Assembly (NCBI RefSeq): GCF_002368095.1
Contig: NZ_AP018227.1
Coordinates: 2,458,538-2,522,537, forward strand
Length of the DNA: 64,000 bases
Direction of reading: 5' to 3'
Source of the DNA: Calothrix parasitica NIES-267
GTDB taxonomy: Bacteria > Cyanobacteriota > Cyanobacteriia > Cyanobacteriales > Nostocaceae
The notes below the pieces were generated by a model that was given only the letters and a program-made list of their open reading frames with translations, was not told the DNA's origin and made no database searches. How positions within the stretch are numbered: position 1 is the stretch's first letter; each line of letters begins with the position of its first letter. Shown one piece after another: positions 54,338 to 63,950 of this stretch. Both the position numbers and the translations under genes were made by a program.

Positions 54338-55477
54338 TTAATCTTTATTTATCACGGATTCATCTATTACCTGCGTGCTTGTTGAATTAATATCTACAAA
54401 AGCAATATTAGTTTCTTGTTCTTGATTTTTATCATTTAAATCCCAATTATTTAAAACATCTTTGATTAAGATTTCTTGAATAAACGTTTGTAGTACAAGT
54501 ACTAAAGGAATCGCTAGAAACAAACCAAGAAAGCCAAAGAAATTTGCAAAAACTACTACTGCTAGTAGAGTTACTACAGGTAATAAAGAAACCTGCGACC
54601 TCATAATTAAAGGTACAACAATCAAACTTTCAACCTGCTGAATACCAAAATATAGTGCAACTACAGCAACTGCTTTCCAAGGAGCATCGAGTAAAGCTAA
54701 TAATAGCGGTGGAATCAAACTTAATGTCGGGCCGACATTGGGAATAAATTCTAAAAGTCCAGCTATAATTGCATTAATTAAAGGTAGCCTTACCCCAAAA
54801 ATTAATAAGCCAATATAGCTCAAACCTCCGATAAGAAACATCGTCAGTAATGTACCTTTTATCCAACCAACTAAGTAGTCTTCACACTTTTGCAGAATTT
54901 CATCCATCCGACGACGATAAAAGGCTGGAAAAAGCATGATAAAACCGCTGCGGTAAGGCTTAGGGTCTATCAAAAGCATTACAGTTAAAACAAAGAATAG
55001 TAAAAAATTCAAAACAATATTAAATGATTGACTGAGGACGGTAAACACGTTCCCTAAAACAGTATCTAACCAAGTTTGTAAGCCCTGAGTAATATATGTT
55101 AAACCTTGAATTTCTTCTATAACTTCGTCGGGAATTACTTTTAAAAGCCAGTCATTCCATATCCGTATTTGGTCTAAAAATTTTGGTAATATAAAAGTAA
55201 ATTCGCGCAACTGTTCAATAATTCGGGGAGCAATCAATGCAAAAAATCCCGACACAATTGTCAGCAATAAAATAACTGATATCCCAACTGCAATTCCCCG
55301 CTTAACGCGAAGTTGTTGCAATGTTTTAACGATTTGATTTAAAGCGGTTGCTAGAATTATAGCAGCGAAAACTATCAGTAAAACTTGTCTAATTTGCCAT
55401 AATACATATACTGATACAACAAAAACGAAAAAGCCAATCCATTTTCCTATACGCACAAAAAGCTCCCCTATATTCAC
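54338..55477 (-). CDS. AI-2E family transporter (PerM/YdiK type)
   Basis: 379 residues from ATG 55477, with eight hydrophobic segments. Characteristic parts are FAAIILATALNQIVKTLQQLRVKRGIAVGISVIL, FLNFLLFFVLTVMLLIDP, and GLLEFIPNVGPTLSLIPPLLLALLDAPWKAVAVVALYFGIQQ with the family signature EFIPNVGP. The superfamily exports small molecules (autoinducer-2 or Na+ in studied members); the substrate is unknown. The C-terminal 35 residues are hydrophilic. Confidence 0.93.
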   Translation of the reverse strand: MNIGELFVRIGKWIGFFVFVVSVYVLWQIRQVLLIVFAAIILATALNQIVKTLQQLRVKRGIAVGISVILLLTIVSGFFALIAPRIIEQLREFTFILPKFLDQIRIWNDWLLKVIPDEVIEEIQGLTYITQGLQTWLDTVLGNVFTVLSQSFNIVLNFLLFFVLTVMLLIDPKPYRSGFIMLFPAFYRRRMDEILQKCEDYLVGWIKGTLLTMFLIGGLSYIGLLIFGVRLPLINAIIAGLLEFIPNVGPTLSLIPPLLLALLDAPWKAVAVVALYFGIQQVESLIVVPLIMRSQVSLLPVVTLLAVVVFANFFGFLGLFLAIPLVLVLQTFIQEILIKDVLNNWDLNDKNQEQETNIAFVDINSTSTQVIDESVINKD

Positions 55478-55867
55478 AGCTTAAACAGTGTATAGGTAGG
55501 ATATCCGATTAAAATTTTTGTGTCTTCCTCCTCAAGTAAGTAACATTTTATCCGAATTCAAGATAATAAGCAGCAATTCCATCTCTATAAAGACTTAAGC
55601 TGTTAATTATTCAATTATTATGAGGTTTAAGGTTGATTATCTTTAAATAATTTTGATTTTCGCTGCAAAATTGTCCTAAGTCTTCAAAAGCTAAAATTCT
55701 ATTCGTTAATTACAGGGTGTATTACGGCTATAAAATAATTTGAAATCATAAATAACTATGAAAATGCTGTGACGCACCATTAGTAGCTACTAAATTTTAT
55801 CTTAAATGTATTCATATTAAGCTTTAGCGATAAAATAATAAATGTAACTTATACAAACTAAAAACTG
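55478..55867. repeat. Intergenic region with GGGTGTATTACGGC inverted repeat
   Basis: 390 bases between divergent genes. TTACAGGGTGTATTACGGC at about 55711-55729 faces GCTGTGACGCACCATTAG at about 55768-55786, a diverged member of the 14707 family. The rest is AT-rich and holds no gene. Confidence 0.6.
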
Positions 55868-56206
55868 ATGGATTTAAATAATATATCTAAACAAAGCAAG
55901 AAAGTAGCTGAAGATGTCATTGATAACGTCAAAAAAAAGAGTAAGCAAGTCGCTGAGAATATTTCAGAAGTAACTCAAAATAAAGCTGAAGATATTACCG
56001 AAGAAGCTATTGTTACAACAGTCGATAAAGCCATAGAAATTATTGAAACTGCTAGCCAAAGAGTTAAAGAAAAGCAACTTACCGCTGAAAATGTATCTCT
56101 AGAAGTTAGTTTGAAAATTGCTGGGATAGCAGAGCTAAAAATGCGGGCACATGTACCAACATCTTCGGGAGAAAAAAGTGAAATTATTGATGTTAATGTC
56201 TCTTAA
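55868..56206 (+). CDS. Amphipathic helical protein of unknown function
   Basis: 112 residues from ATG 55868. Residues 1-75 are one long Lys/Glu-rich amphipathic helix (KQSKKVAEDVIDNVKKKSKQVAENI, ITEEAIVTTVDKAIEIIETASQRVKEKQL). A short beta-rich end follows (LEVSLKIAGIAELKMRAHVP). It has no signal peptide. The layout is like phasins, LEA-type or phage-shock helical proteins, but no family can be assigned. Confidence 0.65.
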   Translation: MDLNNISKQSKKVAEDVIDNVKKKSKQVAENISEVTQNKAEDITEEAIVTTVDKAIEIIETASQRVKEKQLTAENVSLEVSLKIAGIAELKMRAHVPTSSGEKSEIIDVNVS

Positions 56207-56321
56207 ATAAAGTACAAAAGTCAAAATCAAAAAGTAACGCACAATCATTAATTTATGCGCTACTTTTCAAGTTGATTATATTCATTATCAAAATATTATA
56301 AAAACTAATAAACAACCAAAA

Positions 56322-56879
56322 TTATTGGTCTAACCACTCAACTAAACCTAAAGAATTTACGGTACCCAAAAAATGAGCGCCGATAATAGTTACATCTGCT
56401 AATATTAAAAGCAAATCAATAGACCGTACTACTGTTTCCGGATTATAAACTGCTACTCCTTGGGGTTGAGCTAGAGTTTTACCTAAAACAGCAATTGCTG
56501 CTACTTCAGATGCTAAAAAACCCAATCCGATTCCGAGCAAACTAATAATTAAACCAACCCGTAAAACTTGAATAACTTCTTCTTTTTTAGGATGTAAATT
56601 TTTATCAGGTAACTGCAAACGTTTAGCTAAACGAGTATAGCGATAAGCCCAAAAGATTCGGAAGCCTACTGCAATTACACCACATACCGCTAGAAATATT
56701 CCAAATCCAATAAAAGTGCTGTTAATATCGCTAAAATTGCGGCTAAACATTACCAACAGCAACATAATTCCAGCAACCACACCTAAAAGTAAGTGAATCC
56801 AAAAACTGATTCTACCAAGTAAACGTAAGGTGCCAGCAAATTCTTTTTTGCTTGGTGAAGAAGATGTTCTATTTTGCAT
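56322..56879 (-). CDS. DUF3611 family membrane protein (Tic21/PIC1-like)
   Basis: 185 residues from ATG 56879 with four hydrophobic segments (about 24-47, 56-81, 107-131 and 154-177). LRLLGRISFWIHLLLGVVAG at the start and LADVTIIGAHFLGTVNSLGLVEWL at the end match DUF3611, the cyanobacterial family to which chloroplast TIC21/PIC1 belongs. The plant protein has been proposed as a protein-import or iron permease component; the cyanobacterial role is not settled. Single gene. Confidence 0.87.
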   Translation of the reverse strand: MQNRTSSSPSKKEFAGTLRLLGRISFWIHLLLGVVAGIMLLLVMFSRNFSDINSTFIGFGIFLAVCGVIAVGFRIFWAYRYTRLAKRLQLPDKNLHPKKEEVIQVLRVGLIISLLGIGLGFLASEVAAIAVLGKTLAQPQGVAVYNPETVVRSIDLLLILADVTIIGAHFLGTVNSLGLVEWLDQ

Positions 56880-57192
56880 TACTATTTTTTCTAAACTTCC
56901 ATATAATTAAAGCCATAGCATTCCTAAATCATTTATGAGATTTTAGAAATCCAGTTTTTTGGAAAAACCGGGTTTCTGGCACCTGCTTTTCTCACGACTC
57001 ATCTAGGATTACTATATATATCATTGATATTATCTTTTAAGACTTATAAAATTCTTCTTTCAAAAGGTGGATAGTACTATCAACCTAATGTTAGATATTG
57101 AATATAGATATTTAATATAAAAAAGGGGCTTTCATGATTAATGAAAACCCCACTAAAAAAATATTTATCTTACTCTATAAACAAAGTTGAAT
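56880..57192. other. Intergenic region with terminator
   Basis: 313 bases. A CCAGTTTTTTGGAAAAACCGGG-like imperfect inverted repeat lies at about 56950-56975. A terminator for the lipoprotein gene lies at about 57122-57154 (listed separately). The rest is AT-rich without gene. Confidence 0.5.
57122..57154 (-). terminator. Rho-independent terminator of OB-fold lipoprotein gene
   Basis: On the minus strand GGGGTTTTCAT and ATGAAAGCCCC form an eleven-base-pair stem with one mismatch and a short loop, followed by a T-run. It is about 40 bases downstream of the stop at 57193. Confidence 0.75.
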
Positions 57193-58008
57193 TTACTTTT
57201 CAAGAGAGTTAGGTAATGCAGAAGGGTAAATGGTATTTACAACCAAAACAGGCTTTTCTTTGTATTCTGCTTCTAACTTAGTTTTAACTCCGTCATCCCA
57301 AGTGAATCCGTATTCTTTCTCTAAATCAGCTAGTACAAATTTTCTCAATGTACCAGTAGCAACAACAGTTTCACCTTTTTTAACATTCTTCTTGTATGGA
57401 ACCACATCTTTATTGTCTGGTACCAAAACTAATAAATCTTCAGCACCAATCAATCTTTCTTCATCAAGAGTGAATGTATCATCTCCAGTCACATCTTCAA
57501 TTTTACCAGGTACTGCAATTACTTTATTGTAATACTCGTCAGGACTTGCTGTAATTTGACCGGGTTTTGGTGCTAATGCAATTGATTGAGCAACAATTGC
57601 TGCTTTACCTTCAAACTTTTCGTAATCTTTGGAGTCAAGTTTTAAATTCTTGTACTCTTTATTAAAATCAGCACTTGCAAAATTTTTCACTTCACCAGTA
57701 ATCTGCAATTCTGTATCTTCAGGAAGTTCTTGAGCTTCTCCCGATGCATTTACAACTAAGATGGTATCTCCACCAAAAAAGTCATCATCGGTAACAGCAA
57801 ATGTGGTGGGACTAATTTTGTTAATAGCGTTGGTTCTGATGGTTACGCTTTTACCTATCAGCTTATCAGTTTTATCAGCAACTTCCTCAGCCGTAACGTT
57901 TTCTTGTTCTTGTGGTGTTGTATTGTCTGCCGTTGTATCAGTACAAGCCGGAAGAATTATAGCAGCTAATGCTAAAGCCAAAGCCTTTGAACGAAATCTG
58001 TTAAGCAT
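57193..58008 (-). CDS. Lipoprotein with two OB-fold-like repeats
   Basis: 271 residues from ATG 58008. The lipobox LALAAIILPAC places the lipidated Cys at about residue 22. A Thr/Glu-rich linker follows. Two similar domains (about 45-135 and 143-240) each start with a strand such as GKSVTIRTNAINKISPTTFAVTDDD or NKVIAVPGKIEDVTGDDTFTLDE and continue with a V-x-GT/TGE strand, the OB-fold-like lipoprotein pattern also seen in YgiW/BOF-type proteins. Exact family not recognised. Outward face of the membrane is inferred from the lipid signal. Confidence 0.75.
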   Translation of the reverse strand: MLNRFRSKALALALAAIILPACTDTTADNTTPQEQENVTAEEVADKTDKLIGKSVTIRTNAINKISPTTFAVTDDDFFGGDTILVVNASGEAQELPEDTELQITGEVKNFASADFNKEYKNLKLDSKDYEKFEGKAAIVAQSIALAPKPGQITASPDEYYNKVIAVPGKIEDVTGDDTFTLDEERLIGAEDLLVLVPDNKDVVPYKKNVKKGETVVATGTLRKFVLADLEKEYGFTWDDGVKTKLEAEYKEKPVLVVNTIYPSALPNSLEK

Positions 58009-58567
58009 GAAGAATTTTCCTCTCTATGAAGGTTATTAAATAATTACAGTTTGCGAAATGACTAAAATGAGGATTAGCGATTATTATAAAAAAATTTTTA
58101 CTATCCTCCTCACACTGCTCATCATAATTTATTGATTTACAGTTATTTTAAAATTACCTAATTTACTAGGTAACTGTTCGCTTCATTTTAGACATTTAAC
58201 TCTGTCAAGAATAAAACATAAAATTTCAATTGACTTCTACCTTTAGAAATAGCGAAAAAGCGAACAAATCATAGTGAATCAGTGAATAAATATGATTGCA
58301 TCTAATTCTACATCTGTAAAAGAATATTTTGGTAATTATATTAAGAATAAGTTAATATTTTGTACTAGAGATACTATCACCGTACTTTTGTCAATCTCTT
58401 AAAGGATTGTTTTTAATGCGTCATTAGATAGATAAAAACAGTTTATATATCAAATATATTTTATTAATCCTGTTGAGCATTCAATCTAATTTCCAATCAA
58501 TTATATAGCAATTAACTGGCTCAACTTAGATGAACATGATTTGATTCTAATTCCTAAATTCTGACTC
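58009..58567. other. Intergenic region between convergent/parallel genes
   Basis: 559 AT-rich bases with no frame of note, no strong repeat and no recognisable RNA. It should hold the promoter of the lipoprotein gene and the end of the histidine-kinase transcript, but no clear terminator is visible. Confidence 0.45.
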
Positions 58568-61500
58568 TTATCTTCTAAATAATTGCAGGATATTAAGTAA
58601 ATCTCCGGCATTGAAAGGCTTAGCTAAAAAACCTTGAATATCAAGATTGTTAGACTGTGTTAAAGCTTCATTAGAAACCAATCCACTCATGGCAATAATT
58701 TGCACTTGTGGATTCATTTGTTGCAAAGTACGGACAGCTGTTACACCATCCATAGAAGGCATCATGATATCTATTAAAACAATATTAATTTTATCTTTAT
58801 GCTGCACATATTTTGCAATCGCGTCTATCCCATCTTGAGCAATAATGACGCGAAAATTATAAGTTTCAAGAGTGGTTTTGATAATTTCACAAATTGCGAC
58901 TTCATCATCTACAACTAATATTAATTCATTGTTTCCAGTAGGTAGCTGTTCCCGCTCAGGTATCCCTAAAGCATCCCCTTCAATGCTTGGTAAATAAACT
59001 CTGAATTGGGTAAATTTAGCGATTTTGCTGGATACTTCAATAAAACCACCATGATTTTTAACAATACCCAAAACTGTCGATAAACCCAAACCAGTACCTT
59101 TTCCTACTTCCTTGGTAGTGAAAAATGGGTCAAAAATTCTATCTATAATTTGAGAAGAAATCCCAATTCCAGTATCGGAAATAGTCACTAAAACATAAGA
59201 GCCAACTTTGGCTTCTATATTCATCTTGGCATAGCTTTCATCGATAAATTTATTTTCTGCTTCAATGCTTAAAACTCCTCCCTCAGTCATTGCATCGCGA
59301 GCATTAACAACTAAATTCATAAATACTTGATGCAGTTGGGTAGCATCTCCCGAAACAGTCCATAAATTTTGTGGAAAATTCCTTTCGATAGTAATACTTT
59401 TAGGAAATGTACCTTTAGCAAATTGCTCAATATCTTTTAAAATATGCTTGACTTGTAACACCGTCCGTTTACCTTCATTACCACGAGCGAACGACAGAAC
59501 CTGCTTAACCAAATCTGCTCCTCGTTTAGCATTCGCTTCCAAAATTTTCAACATTTCGCTCGAAGTCTTATCAATATTGGTCAGCTTAAGCGGTAATAGT
59601 TGAGATATTGCCAATATAGGTGTCAACATATTATTCAAATCGTGAGCGATTCCGCTTGCTAAGGTTCCAAGACTTTCCAGACGTTGAATCCGTAAAAACT
59701 GGCTTTCAAGCAGTTTGTTTTCGGTGATGTCAGTATCTACTGTCAAAATTGATTTGGGATTTCCCGCTTCGTCGCTCACTAAAGTCCACCGACTAGCAAC
59801 AGTAATATCTCTACCCTGCTTAGTCACTTTTGTTAGTTCACCCTGCCAGGAACCACTACGCTTAACTTCTTGCATAGCCTCCATCAATTCTTGAGTAATC
59901 TCTTTAAATAAGAGCTTATTGGCTGCCTTTCCTATAGCTTCTTGTGCAGTCCAACCGTACATCTTTTCCGCGCTTTGGTTGCAGTATAAAATTTGTCCTC
60001 CTAAAGTTATTAACAAAATTGCATCTGTAGCCACATCGAGCAATACTGCTTGTTCGGCAATTTTCTTTTCTGCTTGCTTACGCTCGGTAATATCTATACA
60101 AGAGCCAATATAGCCTTCAAAATTTCCATCGGAATTTAATCTAGGAGTCCCTTTATCCAAAATCCAGCGATAATCACCATTCTTATCTTGTAAACGGTAC
60201 TCCATTGAAAAAGCTTGACGAGAATCAAAAGATTCTTCGTATACTTTAATACGTCTGTCTCTATCGTCTGGATGAACTCCCTCAGCCCAACCATTGCCAA
60301 TTTCTTGTTCTAAACTTCTTCCGGTAAATTCCAACCACACAGCATTGAAATAGTGGCAAAGCTTGTCATGTCCAGTCATCCAAATCATTACAGGAGCGGT
60401 ATCAGCCATCTTCCTAAATCTTTGCTCGCTCTCTCGTAATGCTGACTCTACTTGCTTATACTGGCTAACATCTTTAGAAATACCGTAAAAACGGACAATA
60501 TTTCCTTTCGTATCCCGTTCTATTTTTCCACAAGAAAATGCATAACCGATGGAACCATCAGAGCGTATAAAGCGGAACTCAGTTTCATAGGGAATACCTT
60601 TTTCGATAGCATTTATCGTTAACTGATTTACCCGTTTTCTATCATCGGGATGAATAAACTGGCTTATAGTTTCAATTCTGGGTGTAGAATTACCTTTATC
60701 GCGGTTAGTAAACCGATAAAATTGTTTTGACCACCAAGCTTCATCTGTAGTCAAATCCCAAGACCAGCTACCAATTTTCGCAATTCGTTCTGCTTCTTGT
60801 AGCAAAGCTTCAGTTTGACGTAATTTCTCTTCAGCTTGCTTTCGTTGGGTAATATCGCGAATTACGGTCAGCAAACCAATTTTGTTACCGCTATTATCAT
60901 TTAATAAGCTAACTGATAGCTCAACATAAATTTGCTCGGAATTCTTTTTTATATGAATGTTTTCTCCCTGCCACCAACCATTTTTAGCTAAGTTTTCTTT
61001 AGCTATTTCTTTGTCATCTGGATTCAACCAGCGATATTCATAAACTGTTTTTAAACTACGTCCGATAAATTCGCGAGCATTAATATTATATTGATGCTCG
61101 GCACGCTTATTTAGATAAATGATATTATATTCGTTATCGATAGCAATAACTGCGTCGCTAACGTGAGCTAAAATATTTGCATCAAGTCCAATTTGAGCTT
61201 CCGTTGCCGAAATAACGTTGTTTTCTTGTTTAAAATCAGTGTTGGTATGTTTGAAATTTTGAATAATACTATCTTTATCTGCAAGAGATTGTAATATATT
61301 CTTTTTCCGAATAATTCCCAGCAAACTATTATTATTATCTACAAACGGTAAATAAGAAATTTGATGCTGCTGCATTATCTTTAAAGCTATAATAATATCT
61401 TGGTTGGGAGTTTTTTGCAGCGCTACTACTTCTCTTTGCATAACTTCACCTATTCTTATAGATGATAAATTTCGACCAGAAGCAGCAATTCTAAGAGCAT

Positions 61501-61723
61501 CAATTTTAGTAAATATTCCCACCAAACGACATTCTTCAGTTACTAAAACGCAGTTTGCTTGTTCTTCATTTGTATAACTTACATTCAGCATTAAAGTAAT
61601 TGCATCATTTACCAAAACATCGGGTGTGACTGTCAAATAATAAGTTTCTATAACCCGATTTAAAGCAAGCAAGTCATTGAGATTGGGAATAAATGACATA
61701 ATTAAAATGCCCTGCCAAGTCAT
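58568..61723 (-). CDS. CBS-PAS hybrid histidine kinase with C-terminal receiver
   Basis: 1051 residues from ATG 61723 (an ATG at 61699 with AGGG upstream is a good alternative). Two CBS motifs lie at about 20-160 (GEVMQREVVAL and FVDNNNSLLGIIRKKN). Four PAS/PAC modules follow at about 180-300, 305-425, 430-550 and 555-680 (YGWTAQEAIGKAANKLL is one). The dimerisation helix has SGIAHDLNNMLTPI with phospho-acceptor His694. The ATPase part has NLVVNARDAM and DPFFTTKEVGKGTGLGLS. The C-terminal receiver domain (about 930-1051) has the phosphorylated Asp985 in LIDIMMPSMDG. No transmembrane segment, so a cytosolic sensor. CBS domains suggest adenylate sensing. Input signal unknown. Confidence 0.93.
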   Translation of the reverse strand: MTWQGILIMSFIPNLNDLLALNRVIETYYLTVTPDVLVNDAITLMLNVSYTNEEQANCVLVTEECRLVGIFTKIDALRIAASGRNLSSIRIGEVMQREVVALQKTPNQDIIIALKIMQQHQISYLPFVDNNNSLLGIIRKKNILQSLADKDSIIQNFKHTNTDFKQENNVISATEAQIGLDANILAHVSDAVIAIDNEYNIIYLNKRAEHQYNINAREFIGRSLKTVYEYRWLNPDDKEIAKENLAKNGWWQGENIHIKKNSEQIYVELSVSLLNDNSGNKIGLLTVIRDITQRKQAEEKLRQTEALLQEAERIAKIGSWSWDLTTDEAWWSKQFYRFTNRDKGNSTPRIETISQFIHPDDRKRVNQLTINAIEKGIPYETEFRFIRSDGSIGYAFSCGKIERDTKGNIVRFYGISKDVSQYKQVESALRESEQRFRKMADTAPVMIWMTGHDKLCHYFNAVWLEFTGRSLEQEIGNGWAEGVHPDDRDRRIKVYEESFDSRQAFSMEYRLQDKNGDYRWILDKGTPRLNSDGNFEGYIGSCIDITERKQAEKKIAEQAVLLDVATDAILLITLGGQILYCNQSAEKMYGWTAQEAIGKAANKLLFKEITQELMEAMQEVKRSGSWQGELTKVTKQGRDITVASRWTLVSDEAGNPKSILTVDTDITENKLLESQFLRIQRLESLGTLASGIAHDLNNMLTPILAISQLLPLKLTNIDKTSSEMLKILEANAKRGADLVKQVLSFARGNEGKRTVLQVKHILKDIEQFAKGTFPKSITIERNFPQNLWTVSGDATQLHQVFMNLVVNARDAMTEGGVLSIEAENKFIDESYAKMNIEAKVGSYVLVTISDTGIGISSQIIDRIFDPFFTTKEVGKGTGLGLSTVLGIVKNHGGFIEVSSKIAKFTQFRVYLPSIEGDALGIPEREQLPTGNNELILVVDDEVAICEIIKTTLETYNFRVIIAQDGIDAIAKYVQHKDKINIVLIDIMMPSMDGVTAVRTLQQMNPQVQIIAMSGLVSNEALTQSNNLDIQGFLAKPFNAGDLLNILQLFRR

Positions 61724-61998
61724 GAAGGCAATTAAAACAACTAATATTACTTATTTCACTCAATTTTCATCAAAAACAGCTAATAGATATCAAATAAAAT
61801 CTGAGAGGAATAAAACAAGTAACATAAATATTGTAACTACTTTTTTAAGGTAATAGGTATAAAACTGATTTTTGATAAAGTTATTGCCAGTACGTAGATA
61901 AGATTAAACAAGATTATACGAAACGAATAAGCTAAAAATTAATTGTAGAGACACAGTATTTAAAATGTCTCTACATAAACCTTAACGAATATTGCTTT
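61724..61998. other. Intergenic region with partial hairpin repeat
   Basis: 275 bases. TGTAGAGACACAG and ATGTCTCTACAT at about 61944-61976 form an imperfect hairpin of the GTAGAGACG family. It lies 20 bases from the universal stress gene's stop and could act as its terminator hairpin. Confidence 0.55.
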
Positions 61999-62532
61999 TC
62001 AAACCTTACTTATAATTTCTACCTTTCCTGTTTGACCTATTTCCTTAGCATCAGGAATTATTCCTTGTACGGTAAACACCGAACAAGAAGCATGATGAAG
62101 TACATAATTGCTAACACTACCCATCAAAAGCTCGCTGAGACCCCGACGACCCCGACGACCAATTACAATTACATCAGCCTCCCAATTTTGAGCAATATCG
62201 CAAATAATTCGGGATGGTTCACCAATATTTTGGGAAAATTCTGCTTTCACACCTAATTGTGTCGCTTGTTGACACAACCAATTCAGCCAATTTAATCTAT
62301 TTTCCTTGAGCTTTTCCCAGTCATTTAGATATGTACTATTATTCCTTTGCAGTTGGGGATAAAGAATAGTTGGTTGTAAAAACAAAGGGTCAACATATTG
62401 TTCGTCTAAGGTCGATAAAACGTGTAAAATCATTAAACTAGCATTCGTTAGCCTTGCCAAAGATACAGCTTCATCAAATACCTGTTGGTTTGATTCGGAA
62501 TTATCAACTGCTACAAGAATTTTATTTAACAT
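61999..62532 (-). CDS. Universal stress protein (UspA family)
   Basis: 177 residues from ATG 62532, with GAGGA eight bases upstream; a GTG at 62547 is less likely. The start NKILVAVDNSESNQQVFDEAV and the ATP-binding G-x2-G-x9-G(S/T) motif GRRGRRGLSELLMGSVS near the end are typical of the nucleotide-binding Usp subfamily. The insert LFLQPTILYPQLQRNNSTYLNDWEKLKENR is cyanobacterial in style. Function: survival under stress, mechanism unclear. It is next to the hybrid kinase on the same strand. Confidence 0.93.
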   Translation of the reverse strand: MLNKILVAVDNSESNQQVFDEAVSLARLTNASLMILHVLSTLDEQYVDPLFLQPTILYPQLQRNNSTYLNDWEKLKENRLNWLNWLCQQATQLGVKAEFSQNIGEPSRIICDIAQNWEADVIVIGRRGRRGLSELLMGSVSNYVLHHASCSVFTVQGIIPDAKEIGQTGKVEIISKV

Positions 62533-62773
62533 GATATTAATCCTCACTTAACTGCTAACTACTCGCTGCTAACTGTTAACTAATTCATTTATAAACAAAT
62601 AATATGAGGATTTTGTGAGCATTAAGTTATATGTAGCCAAAAGCTCACAACTTTCTCACATTTATCTTCTATTTTATAAACATTACAGTTTATCTACCGA
62701 TTTTACAAAATTTGTTTGTCTAAGCTTTTATAATCGTCAGTCTTTGAAATAATTAATAGGGGTAAAAACAATC

Positions 62774-62992
62774 ATGCACTACTGTCCTTGCTGTAGAGAC
62801 ACGCTTTTATGCCATGTTAGCCACAATCATATTTATTGGTTTTGCCCAAGTTGCTGGCAAGAAATGCCTGTATGCGCTTTAGGAAGTTATTATTCACTTG
62901 CAGAAGCAATATCGAGCAAAGTATCTAAAATGCATCAGAAATTAGAACAATCAGCCTTAAGTTCACAGAAAGTATTGATAAATAATTTCTAA
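62774..62992 (+). CDS. Zinc-ribbon-like small protein
   Basis: 72 residues from ATG 62774, preceded by TAATAGGGGTAAAAACAATC (AGGGG eleven bases upstream). The first half MHYCPCC ... C-H-V-S-H-N-H ... WFCPSCWQEMPVC carries two Cys pairs (Cys4/6/7 and Cys24/27) that look like a zinc ribbon. The second half is a Ser/Lys-rich helix. Such short proteins are found near response regulators in filamentous cyanobacteria. Function unknown; probably a DNA- or RNA-binding or protein-binding adaptor. Confidence 0.7.
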   Translation: MHYCPCCRDTLLCHVSHNHIYWFCPSCWQEMPVCALGSYYSLAEAISSKVSKMHQKLEQSALSSQKVLINNF

Positions 62993-63239
62993 CTTACTTT
63001 CATGCAATATTAGTTTATGAATCAATAAAATCCTTGATTAAATAATACTTTAAACCCACGACTTTATTAACCACTCTCTATTTACTTTAGGGAGTGGTTT
63101 ATGATTGCAATGTTAATAAATATAAATTAATATTGACATTTATGAAGTAAAGCAAAGCAGCATTGACTTGATATTTTAATATTTAAATTAAGCCTTTTTA
63201 TCTCGACTTCCAAACTTTGAAGCCTAACAAGCTATAGGC

Positions 63240-63950
63240 ATGAAAATATTAATTGTAGAAGATGACCAATATGTTGCAAAAGCGTTGAGTCTAGTTCTCG
63301 CTCATCAAAACTATGTGGTTGAAGTTGCTTTAGATGGAGAAGAAGCTTGCGGATTTATCAAACTTTTTGATTACGATTTAATTATCTTAGATATAAGTTT
63401 ACCATTACTAGACGGTATTAGTCTTTGCCGACAAATGCGTTCTGAAGGTTTACAAACACCAATCATGCTCTTAACAGGTTTAAACTGTCCCCATGAAAAA
63501 GCTGTAGGTTTGGATGCTGGTGCAGATGATTACATGGTAAAACCGTTTGATGAAGAAGAATTAACTGCTCGTATTCGAGCGCTTTTACGAAGAGGAAAAA
63601 TAAAATCTTTCCCTATTTTAAGATGGGGTTCTCTAAAACTGGACCCTATAAGTTACAAGGTTACTTATAATAAACAACTTTTAGCCCTAACCCCCAAAGA
63701 ATACGCTTTATTAGAGCTTTTTTTACGAAATACTCACAACGTATTTAGTTGCAACATGATTTTAGACCATCTTTGGTCTTACGAAGATGCTCCCACAGAA
63801 GAAGCCGTTCGGACTCATATCAAAGGATTGCGAATGAAATTGAAAGCTGTAGGTGCATCTCCTAATATTATTGAAACTGTTTATGGTATTGGTTATCGTC
63901 TGAACCCAATGGTTGAAGAATCGGACGAAGCATTTTTGACCGGTTCGTAA
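63240..63950 (+). CDS. OmpR/PhoB-family response regulator
   Basis: 236 residues from ATG 63240. The receiver domain (about 1-120) has the acidic pair Asp8/Asp9, phospho-acceptor Asp51 in LIILDISLP, and Lys101 in DDYMVKPFDEEEL. The C-terminal winged helix (about 132-228) has LTPKEYALLELFLRNTHNVFSCNMILDHLW and VRTHIKGLRMKLKAVG, IIETVYGIGYRL. The gene is the only DNA-binding regulator of this type in the window; the hybrid kinase 1.5 kb away could be a partner, but phosphorelay cannot be read from sequence alone. Confidence 0.94.
   Translation: MKILIVEDDQYVAKALSLVLAHQNYVVEVALDGEEACGFIKLFDYDLIILDISLPLLDGISLCRQMRSEGLQTPIMLLTGLNCPHEKAVGLDAGADDYMVKPFDEEELTARIRALLRRGKIKSFPILRWGSLKLDPISYKVTYNKQLLALTPKEYALLELFLRNTHNVFSCNMILDHLWSYEDAPTEEAVRTHIKGLRMKLKAVGASPNIIETVYGIGYRLNPMVEESDEAFLTGS

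Noticed and set aside
58009..58567. Possible RNA gene or riboswitch in a 559-base gap
   Set aside because: AT-rich with no stable hairpin series or known motif visible.
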